Source of the DNA: VGWG01 sp964580075 | GTDB lineage: Bacteria; Verrucomicrobiota; Kiritimatiellia; RFP12; JAAYNR01 | DNA length: 16,135 nt | Reading direction: 5' to 3' | Assembly: GCA_964580075.1 (NCBI GenBank) | Contig: CAZOJL010000076.1 | Location: 1-16,135, forward strand | In this document: positions 7,782 to 14,349 of the stretch, piece by piece | Numbering within the stretch: the first letter of the stretch is position 1 | Layout of the letters: every line of letters starts with the position of its first letter | Notes under the pieces: model-generated | Databases searched by the model: none | Seen by the model: the letters and a program-made list of their open reading frames with translations, nothing else | What the model was told of the DNA's origin: nothing | Made by a program: the position numbers and the translations under genes

Positions 7782-8757
7782 TACGGCCTTTGTCTGCATG
7801 CAGCATGCGTTTGCATCGGGACGGATGCCTCACGGTCTCATCATTACAGGCGACATTCGCCGGGGTGCGGATGAACTGGCGACACGGATTCTGCAGATGC
7901 TCTTCTGCCGCGCAAACACGCCACCTTGCGGCACCTGTCCGCGCTGCATGAAAGTCGTCGCGCAGACCACGTTTGATGTTGTCTGGATCGCGCCGGAAAA
8001 GAAATCGCGCCAGATCAGCATTGAGCAGATTCGCGAGCGGTTGCTCAACGCGATTGGACAGACCACGCTCGAAGGCGGCTGGAAAGCCGGCGTCATCGTC
8101 GGCGCCGACCGGATGAACGCCGCCGCTGCCAACGCCTTTCTCAAGACGCTCGAAGAGCCGCCCCCTCAAACCCTGTTCCTGCTGCTCACCGACAGTCCGC
8201 AGAACCTCCTGCCGACCATTCTGTCGCGCTGCCATCGGATTAACATTGACCATGATGGCCATGTGCTGGATTCAGTCTGGCGTGACGATTTGGTGAAGAT
8301 TCTGGCGGATGCGCTTCCACCGGGACCCATCTCGGCGCTGGCGACGTCCGCCCAGATTACCGCCCTGCTTTCGGCGATGAAAGAGGAGGCGGAGCAGCGG
8401 GTCAAGGCCGAAGCGAAGCTCGAAACCGCCGTGGATGAGTCGGATGATGTGCTGAGTGCGCGGATCAGTGCGCGGTACCGTGAACTGCGACAGGCGCTTC
8501 TGATCGCACTGCAGAACTGGCACCGTGACGTGCTGGTGCTCCGTTCTGGCGGAGCCACCGACCTGCTTCATTATCCGGAGCACCTCGACACCCTCCGCGC
8601 GCGCGCCGCTGGTTTGACCGTCGGGCAGGCGCTGGCCAATGTTGCGGTCGTTGACGGGATACAGCGCCAGTTGGAGCGGAACCTCTCGGAAGATCACGTA
8701 TTGGCTTACTGGATGGATCGCATCGTAACGGGTGTGCAAACGGAGAAACGGACATGA
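7771..8757 (+). CDS. holB: DNA polymerase III delta' subunit (clamp-loader, degenerate ATPase)
   Basis: A 328-aa AAA+ clamp-loader subunit of the delta'/gamma type. A four-cysteine zinc knuckle is clear: Cys46, Cys53, Cys56 and Cys59 (PPCGTCPRC). The Walker A region (TGDIRRGADELA at about 26-37) lacks the GKT of active ATPases and Walker B reads VGADRM, both as expected for delta'. LEEPP at 127-131 and the Ser-Arg-Cys arginine-finger motif at 152-154 are present. The C-terminal half is helical and diverged, and would form the collar domain. The gene overlaps tmk by 11 nt and the PSP1 gene by 4 nt (ATGA). Because it is shorter than DnaX and has no working P-loop, holB is preferred over dnaX. 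Confidence 0.88.
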   Translation: MQVDTAFVCMQHAFASGRMPHGLIITGDIRRGADELATRILQMLFCRANTPPCGTCPRCMKVVAQTTFDVVWIAPEKKSRQISIEQIRERLLNAIGQTTLEGGWKAGVIVGADRMNAAAANAFLKTLEEPPPQTLFLLLTDSPQNLLPTILSRCHRINIDHDGHVLDSVWRDDLVKILADALPPGPISALATSAQITALLSAMKEEAEQRVKAEAKLETAVDESDDVLSARISARYRELRQALLIALQNWHRDVLVLRSGGATDLLHYPEHLDTLRARAAGLTVGQALANVAVVDGIQRQLERNLSEDHVLAYWMDRIVTGVQTEKRT

Positions 8758-9632
8758 GTGAATGCGGAAACACGTGCGTCGTGCATGTCGCCGGTGAGGG
8801 AAATCGGACGTGCCGCTGGGACGCCAAAGGCGCGCCTCCCGCGGCGGGCGATACGGTGATTGTCGAGATTGACGGCCAGTTGGAGAACGGCGAGATCGTG
8901 GCCGACGGACAGGACGCGGATGATCTGCCGCCCGTGACAGGGGTCCGGTTGGCCACAGAGGCCGATCTGAGCCGCATCGAGGCGAATCGGGCTGCAGCCA
9001 AAATAGACCTGGGGCGGATCACCGAAAAGGTTCGCGCGGCCGGCATTGCCTTTAAACCGTTGGACGCTCACTACAGCCTGAATCACGAGCGATTCGCGAT
9101 TCTGTGCGGCTGTGACGAGGAGTTGGACGACCGCCGGATCCTTGCGCTGATTCCCGTTGATATCAAGTCCCGTGTCGACATCAGACAAGTCTGGCCCCGC
9201 GATCAGTGCGCCCGAATCGGTGGCATAGGTCCCTGCGGCCGCGCCTATTGCTGCTGCACCTGGCAGAAAACGTTTCCGTCGATCAATATCCGCATGGCCA
9301 AAGTGCAGGACATCCCGCTGCTGCCCTCGAGCCTCAACGGCGGGTGCGAGCGGATCAAGTGTTGCATGCGGTTCGAATATCAGCAATACTGTGACGCATC
9401 CGAGGGACTGCCTTTCTTCGGCACGGAAGTCGAAGGGGCCGGCGTGAGCGGAACCGTCGTCGGGCGGGATGTGTTGCGCGGTTTTCTGACCGTGCGCACC
9501 AGCGAAGGACGGCATCAGCGGATACCGGTTTCCGAGTTGCGGATGGCGCGGTACGGATCGCCTCCGCGTGGAGGCACTGAACGCGGCCCGCAGGCGGGCC
9601 AACGCGAGGGAGAAAGGGAAAGGGCTCCATGA
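8754..9632 (+). CDS. ricT: PSP1-domain protein (RicT/YaaT-like)
   Basis: A 292-aa protein with the PSP1 C-terminal domain. The core 'IRQVWPRDQCARIGGIGPCG' (143-162) and the stretch from 163 to 213 closely follow the YaaT/RicT pattern. Cysteines are abundant: 118, 120, 152, 161, 166-168, 198, 203, 204 and 213. In Bacillus subtilis RicT joins RicA (YmcA) and RicF (YlbF) in an Fe-S-containing complex that affects RNase Y, and some of these cysteines are candidates for cluster binding. Neither partner gene is seen here. The last 25 residues are a charged, low-complexity tail rich in Arg, Gly and Glu that does not belong to the domain. The gene overlaps holB and aroQ by 4 nt each. The tmk-holB-yaaT neighbourhood of Firmicutes is thus partly preserved. 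Confidence 0.88.
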   Translation: MSECGNTCVVHVAGEGNRTCRWDAKGAPPAAGDTVIVEIDGQLENGEIVADGQDADDLPPVTGVRLATEADLSRIEANRAAAKIDLGRITEKVRAAGIAFKPLDAHYSLNHERFAILCGCDEELDDRRILALIPVDIKSRVDIRQVWPRDQCARIGGIGPCGRAYCCCTWQKTFPSINIRMAKVQDIPLLPSSLNGGCERIKCCMRFEYQQYCDASEGLPFFGTEVEGAGVSGTVVGRDVLRGFLTVRTSEGRHQRIPVSELRMARYGSPPRGGTERGPQAGQREGERERAP

Positions 9633-10093
9633 CCATTCGCATACGGATTGTAAACGGGCCCAATTTGGCCCTGCTGGGCACGCGGGAGCCCGATATTTAC
9701 GGAAGCGAGACGCTCGACGACGTCTTACGGGCTGTGACACAGCACGCCGCATCACGCGGCGCGGCGGTGGAACATTTCCAGAGCGATGTCGAGGGAGAGC
9801 TGGTGCGCTACATCGGGTCAAGCCGTGGCGTGTGTGACGGTCTCATCATCAATCCGGCCGCCTATACGCACACCAGCGTCGCCATACGCGATGCCATCAG
9901 CGCGTGCGGCCTGCCCTGTGTCGAGGTCCACGTGTCCAACACACACCGGCGCGAGCCCTTCCGGCAGTCCAGTCTGACGGCTCCCGTATGCATCGGCCAG
10001 GTCATGGGATTTGGAGGCTATGGCTATGTTCTGGCCTTCGATGCGCTCTGTAACCATCTCAAGCACGTCAGGGCAGATCATGATGAACGATGA
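9629..10093 (+). CDS. aroQ: 3-Dehydroquinate dehydratase, type II
   Basis: A 154-aa type II dehydroquinase of the shikimate pathway (3-dehydroquinate to 3-dehydroshikimate; dodecamer in relatives). NGPNLALLGTREPDIYG at 9-25 holds the catalytic Arg19 and Tyr24 on the flexible lid. NPAAYTHTS at 75-83 gives Asn75 and the catalytic-base His81. EVHVSNTHRREPFR at 99-112 gives His101 and Arg112. The start overlaps the PSP1 stop (ATGA) and is preceded by a purine-rich GAGGGAGAAAGG site. The 3' end overlaps the following kinase gene by about 14 nt. No other shikimate gene is in the window. Confidence 0.96.
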   Translation: MTIRIRIVNGPNLALLGTREPDIYGSETLDDVLRAVTQHAASRGAAVEHFQSDVEGELVRYIGSSRGVCDGLIINPAAYTHTSVAIRDAISACGLPCVEVHVSNTHRREPFRQSSLTAPVCIGQVMGFGGYGYVLAFDALCNHLKHVRADHDER

Positions 10094-11060
10094 GTTGACG
10101 GCGACAGGGGAGTCTCACGGGGCTGCGCAGGAATGCGCATGTCGTGAGATGGGGTGGGTTGATCTCTGGGTGGTTGGCTCGATCGGGATCGACGATATTG
10201 CGACGCCCGACGCGACCCGGACCGATGTGCTGGGGGGCTCGGTGACGTACGCCTGCGCGGCGGCGTCGTTCTTTACGCGGGTTGGCGCGGTCGGCATCGT
10301 CGGGTCTGATTTTCCGGATGCGTTTCTGGCGCGATATCGCTCTTTTGGTATCGATATGGCTGGGTTGCAGTGTGTGCCAGGCCGAACCTTTCGGTGGAGC
10401 GGGGTATACGAGGCGGATTTCATCAACCGCCGGACGCTCAATACGGAGCTGGGAGTGTTTGCCGATTTCAAGCCGAAACTTCCCGTTGCCTTTCGCAGCG
10501 CGCCGTACGTGCTGTTGGGCAACATCGGTCCCGAGTTGCAGGAGCACGTGTTGGATCAGGCGTGCGGGGCGCGATTTGTGGTGGCCGACACGATGGATCT
10601 GTGGATCAATGTCGCGCGTGAGGCGCTGGATCGGGTGATTCAACGAGTTGATCTGCTGATGCTCAACGATGGAGAGGCGCGGCTTTTGACCGGTCGGCAC
10701 AACCTGCGGGATTGTGCGGCGGCGATCCTGGAGGCGGGGCCGCGCTATGTCGTGATCAAGAAAGGCGAGCACGGCGCGCAGTTGTTCTCCCGTGATGGGA
10801 TTGCACTCATTCCGGCATATCCCGTGAATGTGGTGGTTGATCCGACGGGAGCCGGCGATGCCTTTGCCGGTGGTTTCCTCGGATCGCTGGCCCGTTCAGG
10901 ACGAACCGACGAACCAGCCATTAGGACGGCCTTGCTCTACGGCGCGACGGTGGCTTCGTTCGGCGTCGAAGCGTTCAGTTTGGAGCGTCTCGAGCAACTG
11001 GCGCCGAGTGATATCGAATCACGGCTGGAAACCTTGCGCGGCATGATGCAAATCGGCTAG
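10080..11060 (+). CDS. PfkB-family (ribokinase-like) carbohydrate or nucleoside kinase
   Basis: A protein of about 326 aa with the ribokinase fold. LGGSVTYACAAASFF near the N-terminus is the substrate-binding GG motif, LNDGEARLLTG is typical, and the second PfkB signature VVDPTGAGDAFAGGF carries the anion hole and catalytic base (Asp260). The family phosphorylates sugars, nucleosides or related alcohols with ATP, and the substrate here cannot be named. Two adjacent ATG codons (10080 and 10083) both sit at a workable distance from AGGG at 10070-10073; an ATG at 10149 would shorten the protein by 23 residues and still keep the fold. It overlaps aroQ and is the last gene of the + strand run; the next gene is convergent. 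Confidence 0.85.
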   Translation: MMNDELTATGESHGAAQECACREMGWVDLWVVGSIGIDDIATPDATRTDVLGGSVTYACAAASFFTRVGAVGIVGSDFPDAFLARYRSFGIDMAGLQCVPGRTFRWSGVYEADFINRRTLNTELGVFADFKPKLPVAFRSAPYVLLGNIGPELQEHVLDQACGARFVVADTMDLWINVAREALDRVIQRVDLLMLNDGEARLLTGRHNLRDCAAAILEAGPRYVVIKKGEHGAQLFSRDGIALIPAYPVNVVVDPTGAGDAFAGGFLGSLARSGRTDEPAIRTALLYGATVASFGVEAFSLERLEQLAPSDIESRLETLRGMMQIG

Positions 11061-11114
11061 CGCGCCAGAACCGGGGATGGGCACTTGTTTTAGCCAAAAT
11101 ACGGCTTCTTTATT

Positions 11115-11293
11115 GCTATAACCCTAAAAAAGGCTATAGGCTGAAAGGCAGTAAGGCTATGAGGTTGGAAATGAACAGGTTACAGATTTATTCGCACGCA
11201 CCCAATGGTAAACAGATCCCGTTTGCATAACCGATTGCCTCCCAATCCTTACAGCCTCACAGTCTCACAGTCTTCTGCCCTTTTTAGGATAAC
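11115..11293. repeat. Imperfect inverted repeat with 8-nt internal period
   Basis: The left arm (about 11115-11170) and the reverse complement of the right arm (about 11238-11293) both begin with an A/T step and CCTAAAAA(A)GG. Both then run through octamers such as AGGCTGAA, AGGCTATG, AGACTGTG and AGGCTGTA, ending near AGGTTGG or AGGATTGG. The arms enclose about 65 nt. RNA or single-stranded DNA from this region could fold into a long imperfect hairpin. It lies between convergent genes, so it may act as a bidirectional transcription barrier, but no classical U-tract terminator is present. Confidence 0.65.
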
Positions 11294-11450
11294 TGTTTCT
11301 AGCGGAATAACATATAAGTTGACATAACATACATTATGCGACGTTGTGGGTGGTTAAGCGTGCTCTTGAATCTGACGGATTAAGCCTTCTATTTGAAACG
11401 GCCGGTGATGAAGCTCTCCAGTGTGGAATGACACTTTAAGGGGCTTTTGT

Positions 11451-11536
11451 CATCTTAATCCTAATCCTAATCTTGATCTTAATCTTAGGATGGAGAATGG
11501 ATTACGATTACGATAAAGATTAGGATTATGATCGGA
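11451..11536. repeat. Imperfect inverted repeat with 6-nt internal period (TAATCC/GGATTA)
   Basis: The left arm reads in sixes (TAATCC, TAATCC, TAATCT, TGATCT, TAATCT). The right arm from about 11499 reads ATTACG, ATTACG, ATAAAG, ATTAGG, ATTATG. The arms are complementary over about 32 nt with scattered mismatches and leave a loop of roughly 15 nt. The structure ends within 10-15 nt of the epimerase stop on the - strand, so it could shape that transcript's 3' end. The window start carries a repeat with the same period. Confidence 0.75.
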
Positions 11537-11544
11537 AGCATCGC

Positions 11545-12507
11545 TTAAGTAAGCGCCATTGTCTCCAGTGTGAGCCGCAATCCGTCGCCCGTCGTAACCG
11601 GCATTGATTTCCACCCGAGCATGGCTTTGAGTTTCCGGTTGGACACCACGTAGGACTCGGTCAGCTTCCGGAGTCGTTCGCTGTTGAGCGGCAGTCGCAG
11701 CGTATCACCCAGACGCGCCGATAGCCTGATCCAGGCAGCGGGCACCCTCCAGATGCGGACAGGACGACCCAACGCCCCGGCCATCAGGGTGATCAGCTCG
11801 TTTGTCGAGAGTGTCTCGTCATCGGCCACCTGGTAAATCCCGGACGTCGCGTTGCCGGCCAGCACCCCCTCGACCACCGCGCAGACGTTGCCGATCGAGG
11901 CGAACGAGCGCTGGTTGTCGAACGCGCCCAGCGGCCAGGGCGCCCCCTTCCGAACGAGCGTGTACAGCAGGTTGAGGTTCCCCTTGTTCCCGGGGCCGTG
12001 AATCATGCAGGGACGCAGGATCAGGCCGCACAGGGCTTCAGGCCGCGCGGCGGCAGCCTCCCGGACTATCCGTTCCGCTTCCAGCTTGCTCTTGCCGTAG
12101 GGCGTGTGCGGGTCGGGCGCCGCGTCCTCCGTCAACACGCCATCAACCGCATCGGCGCTCGCCTTGACGGAACTGAACAGGATGAACCGGATCGGGCGCG
12201 GCGCCGCGTCGGCGATCCGCCGCACGATCTTTTCGGTGAGCCCCGCGTTGATATCGAAATAGCTCTGGGGGTCGGATGTGTGCTGGGTGTCATGCGCCTT
12301 TCCGGCCAGATGAACCACCGCATCCACCTCACCCCATGGCACCCGCTCCAGATCGTCCCACGTAAACAGCCGCCCATACGCGCCACCGGACGCGCTCCCG
12401 GCCCCCGCCACATCCAGAGCCCAGACTCCCCTGCCCCGCTCTGCCAGCCAGACCGACAGGTTCGTCCCCACAAACCCAAACGCTCCCGTGATCAACACAT
12501 GTCCCAT
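11545..12507 (-). CDS. NAD-dependent nucleotide-sugar epimerase/dehydratase or 4-reductase (extended SDR)
   Basis: A 320-aa extended short-chain dehydrogenase. The NAD-binding GxxGxxG is at Gly8, Gly11 and Gly14 (TGAFGFVGTN). The catalytic Tyr137 and Lys141 lie in TPYGKSK, preceded by the SSVKA strand with the usual Ser. The C-terminal half (LRPCMIHGPGNKGN, GAFDNQRS) resembles the UDP-glucose 4-epimerase-like and UDP-QuiNAc 4-reductase-like proteins (WbpV/FnlB type) of polysaccharide loci; this subgroup is a guess. The ATG at 12507 follows GGAAAGG; the open frame continues to 12882 but in the wrong composition. The 5' end overlaps the DprA-like gene by 16 nt, so it is the last gene of the - strand operon. 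Its metabolic role does not obviously match the upstream genes, and it may be an older resident read through from them. Confidence 0.87.
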   Translation of the reverse strand: MGHVLITGAFGFVGTNLSVWLAERGRGVWALDVAGAGSASGGAYGRLFTWDDLERVPWGEVDAVVHLAGKAHDTQHTSDPQSYFDINAGLTEKIVRRIADAAPRPIRFILFSSVKASADAVDGVLTEDAAPDPHTPYGKSKLEAERIVREAAAARPEALCGLILRPCMIHGPGNKGNLNLLYTLVRKGAPWPLGAFDNQRSFASIGNVCAVVEGVLAGNATSGIYQVADDETLSTNELITLMAGALGRPVRIWRVPAAWIRLSARLGDTLRLPLNSERLRKLTESYVVSNRKLKAMLGWKSMPVTTGDGLRLTLETMALT

Positions 12508-13040
12508 GGCGTCGCCTTTCCAGAGTCGGATGATATAACCTTGGCGCCCGCCTGAAGCAGCGTGGCGTTGGCGGGGTGGTCGAAGGTGTAGAGGGGCTTG
12601 CCGGCGGCGAGGATGTCGCGGCAGAGGGCTTCCATCTTGCTGCCGGAGGCGGCGTGGGCAACGACCACGGCGGTCGCCATCTCGACCACAAGGCGGTTGC
12701 GCGTCGTGGCAGTCTTGGCCGTGATATGCCGCACAGTGTCCGGGAACGGCGTCACCATGACCAGGCGGCCTTCGGCTACGGCGGGCCGGCAGTCCACGGG
12801 TTTGGATGGAATCTGGCGGTACAATCCGCGGGCGAGACACCAGATGACCGGGTGCGGGGACCGAAGCAGGATGCGCAGGCACTCCTGCTCCATCGGGGAG
12901 TGAAAGCCGCTGATGACTGTGACGCCCTCGTCCCGGAATCGCTTGGCGAGGTCATAGGTGTCGAGGATGAGTTTGCCGGGGCACTTGACGGAACAAAACA
13001 GAGCGACTTTCGGGCGGTCGAGGATGGCCGCGTCGCCCAC
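12492..13040 (-). CDS. Stand-alone DprA/SMF-like Rossmann protein
   Basis: A 182-aa protein (from the GTG at 13040) with the DprA/SMF-type nucleotide-binding fold. It has VALFCSVKCPG at 12-22, GVTVISGFHSPMEQECL at 39-55 (in place of the DprA SGxAxGID loop), RNRLVVEMATAVVVAHA at 114-130 (the DprA RNR motif), and KPLYTFDHPANATLLQAGAK at 148-167. It lacks the extra domains of full DprA. Classical DprA loads RecA on incoming single-stranded DNA; short members of this kind have no settled role. The frame is open to a GTG at 13121 that overlaps the RhuM stop, giving 209 aa, but the extra 27 residues are encoded across a 50-bp palindrome and look non-native. It overlaps the epimerase gene by 16 nt. 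Confidence 0.75.
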   Translation of the reverse strand: MGDAAILDRPKVALFCSVKCPGKLILDTYDLAKRFRDEGVTVISGFHSPMEQECLRILLRSPHPVIWCLARGLYRQIPSKPVDCRPAVAEGRLVMVTPFPDTVRHITAKTATTRNRLVVEMATAVVVAHAASGSKMEALCRDILAAGKPLYTFDHPANATLLQAGAKVISSDSGKATPWDMC

Positions 13041-13043
13041 AAC

Positions 13044-13093
13044 GTAGACGAGACGTCCCGCCTCGTTCGTACGAGCCGGGACGGCTCGTCTAC
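13044..13093. repeat. 50-bp near-perfect palindrome (REP-like hairpin)
   Basis: Paired from the ends, 22 of 25 positions match (mismatches at 13053/13084, 13061/13076 and 13067/13070). The outer arms are GTAGACGAG and CTCGTCTAC, and the inner core is CTCGTTCGTACGAG. It lies between the RhuM stop (13118) and the likely DprA-like start (13040), inside the longer open frame. It is GC-rich with no T-tract, so it is not a standard terminator. A REP-like mobile palindrome or an mRNA processing site is possible. Confidence 0.85.
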
Positions 13094-13117
13094 CATCATG
13101 CGGCACTGCGGGCCTGG

Positions 13118-14191
13118 TCACGACTTCTTCCCCTTGCGCTTTGGCGACTGTTGCTTCCTGTCTGCCTCCAAGGTCTTGGCGGCAGACTTCAGGTCTTCGA
13201 TGTACTGTTTCTCGGCGGTCTGTTCCGCCTGCAACCGGCGGCGTTCGGCAAAGGTGTCGTACTGCGCTTCCGCCCAGGACCGAGCGTCTTCCTGACTCAC
13301 GGAACCGGCCCCCTCCAGCACCGGCAGTTCCGTATCGCGCAGGAACTTGTCAAGAAACGCTGTCCAGTCCCGCATCTTGATATCCTGGCGGCGCTGGGCG
13401 CGGAATTCAGCCTGATCGAGGAACATGACCACGATGCGGTTGAGGGTGTCTATCTCGCGTTCGCCCAGGTAGTTCTTGGCCGTCGGCACGTCGTGCTTCA
13501 ATACCCGCCCGCCGGTCCACGCGGTCAGGCCCATGTTGGGGCGGGTGGAGTCCGCTCGTCGGCGAACGATCTCCGCAGCCGTCATCCCTGTGGCGGCGTA
13601 GTGCACCTTGTTCTGCATGGTGGCGAAGAATACCTGGGTCTCCTGTTCGGCCTCCTGGTAGTCGGATGCCAAGGCGAAAATCTCACGGATGCGCTGATAA
13701 ACCCGCTTCTCGCTCGCCCGGATCTCGCGGATGCGGGCAAGAAGCTCATCGAAGTAGTCCGCCAGCCGGTCGCGGCCCTTCAGCCGTTCATCATCCAGTG
13801 TGAAGCCCTTAACGATGTATTCGCTGAGACGCTCCGTCGCCCACTGCCGGAAGCGCGTCGCGACGGCGGATTTCACCCGGTAGCCCACGGAAATGATCAT
13901 GGCCAGGTTGTAGAATTCAAGGTCCCGCTGGACATCCCGGTTGCCTTCCCGGCGAACCGTTAAGAATTTCTTAACAGTTGCCTCCGGCGTCAGCTCCCCA
14001 ACCGTGTAGATATTGCGGATGTGCATGCTGATATTTGGAACCGTCGTCTGAAACAACTCCGCCATAAGCTGTTGCGTCAGCCAGACAGTCTCGTTCTCCA
14101 GCCGCACCTCGATCCGATTCCGCCCGTCCTCGGTCTGGTAGAGGATGATCTCGGAAGCCGGTTGTGGCCTGTTCTCGGGTGCGTCGCTCAT
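13118..14191 (-). CDS. RhuM-family protein
   Basis: A 357-aa protein of the RhuM family (named after a Salmonella pathogenicity-island gene; biochemical role unsettled). The N-terminal part is characteristic: VRLENETVWLTQQLMAELF (29-47), ISMHIRNIYTVGEL (54-67), FLTVRREGNRDVQRDLEFYN (76-95) and SVGYRVKS (101-108). It has the look of a DNA-binding or phage antirepressor-like domain. A helical middle (about 140-185) and a lysine-rich tail (RKQQSPKRKGKKS) follow. No Fic HPFxxGN motif is seen. Such genes are frequent in accessory islands with restriction-modification and other defence genes. GGAAGG precedes the ATG, which overlaps the stop of a 48-codon gene (ATGA). The stop overlaps a possible GTG of the next frame. 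Confidence 0.85.
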   Translation of the reverse strand: MSDAPENRPQPASEIILYQTEDGRNRIEVRLENETVWLTQQLMAELFQTTVPNISMHIRNIYTVGELTPEATVKKFLTVRREGNRDVQRDLEFYNLAMIISVGYRVKSAVATRFRQWATERLSEYIVKGFTLDDERLKGRDRLADYFDELLARIREIRASEKRVYQRIREIFALASDYQEAEQETQVFFATMQNKVHYAATGMTAAEIVRRRADSTRPNMGLTAWTGGRVLKHDVPTAKNYLGEREIDTLNRIVVMFLDQAEFRAQRRQDIKMRDWTAFLDKFLRDTELPVLEGAGSVSQEDARSWAEAQYDTFAERRRLQAEQTAEKQYIEDLKSAAKTLEADRKQQSPKRKGKKS

Positions 14192-14334
14192 GACTGCTTG
14201 CCTTCCACCTTGCGGAAGTTCCGACTCTCGAATGCGCGGGACCCGATGCGCGTGAAGAAGTCAATCTCCGCTTCGACTTCCTCCAAGAGCATTTCAAAAC
14301 CGCTCGACACGTTGCTGGGGTTGTTCTCGATCAT
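14188..14334 (-). CDS. Small 48-aa protein of unknown function
   Basis: A 48-codon gene, ATG at 14334, read through an acidic amphipathic helix (FEMLLEEVEAEIDFFTRIG at about 13-31) to a basic end (SRAFESRNFRKVEGKQS). Evidence that it is real: a perfect AGGAGG five bases before the start, a 15-nt gap after the ATPase stop, and a 4-nt ATGA overlap with RhuM. It has no membrane segment. I do not recognise the family with confidence. It could be a small structural or antitoxin-like partner, the shortened remnant of a longer gene, or only a leader that couples RhuM translation to the ATPase. Confidence 0.65.
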   Translation of the reverse strand: MIENNPSNVSSGFEMLLEEVEAEIDFFTRIGSRAFESRNFRKVEGKQS

Positions 14335-14339
14335 GGTTG

Positions 14340-14345
14340 CCTCCT
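14340..14345 (-). promoter_or_regulatory. Consensus Shine-Dalgarno of the 48-aa gene
   Basis: AGGAGG (CCTCCT on the + strand) with a 5-nt spacer to the ATG at 14334. It is the main argument for translation of this small frame. Confidence 0.8.
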
Positions 14346-14349
14346 GGGT

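Larger units (their letters stand above)
11061..11544. other. Convergent intergenic spacer, no gene
   Basis: This 484-nt stretch separates the 3' ends of the + strand operon and the - strand operon. It is more AT-rich than the genes. It contains the octamer-phased inverted repeat, an AT-rich patch around 11290-11340 with a TTGACA but no matching -10 box, a short ATGACA/TGTCAT hairpin (11428-11453), and the hexamer-phased inverted repeat. No credible coding sequence was found; the longest candidate noticed is a 23-codon reading frame at 11159. Confidence 0.7.

Noticed and set aside
11159..11230. 23-codon reading frame in the convergent spacer
   Set aside because: It starts inside the inverted repeat, has no clear ribosome binding site beyond repeat bases, and is too short to judge.
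11319..11345. TTGACA in an AT-rich patch as a promoter
   Set aside because: No -10 box at 16-18 nt spacing, and both flanking genes end here, so no promoter is required.
11428..11453. ATGACA/TGTCAT hairpin as a rho-independent terminator
   Set aside because: The stem is only 6 bp with a large internal loop and no following T-run on either strand.
11115..11536. CRISPR array
   Set aside because: Repeat units are 6 or 8 nt, degenerate and contiguous, with no unique spacers and no cas genes.
12508..12882. N-terminal extension of the epimerase frame
   Set aside because: The extra 125 residues overlap the DprA-like gene in another frame, are Arg/Pro/His-rich, and precede a standard Rossmann start with its own ribosome binding site.
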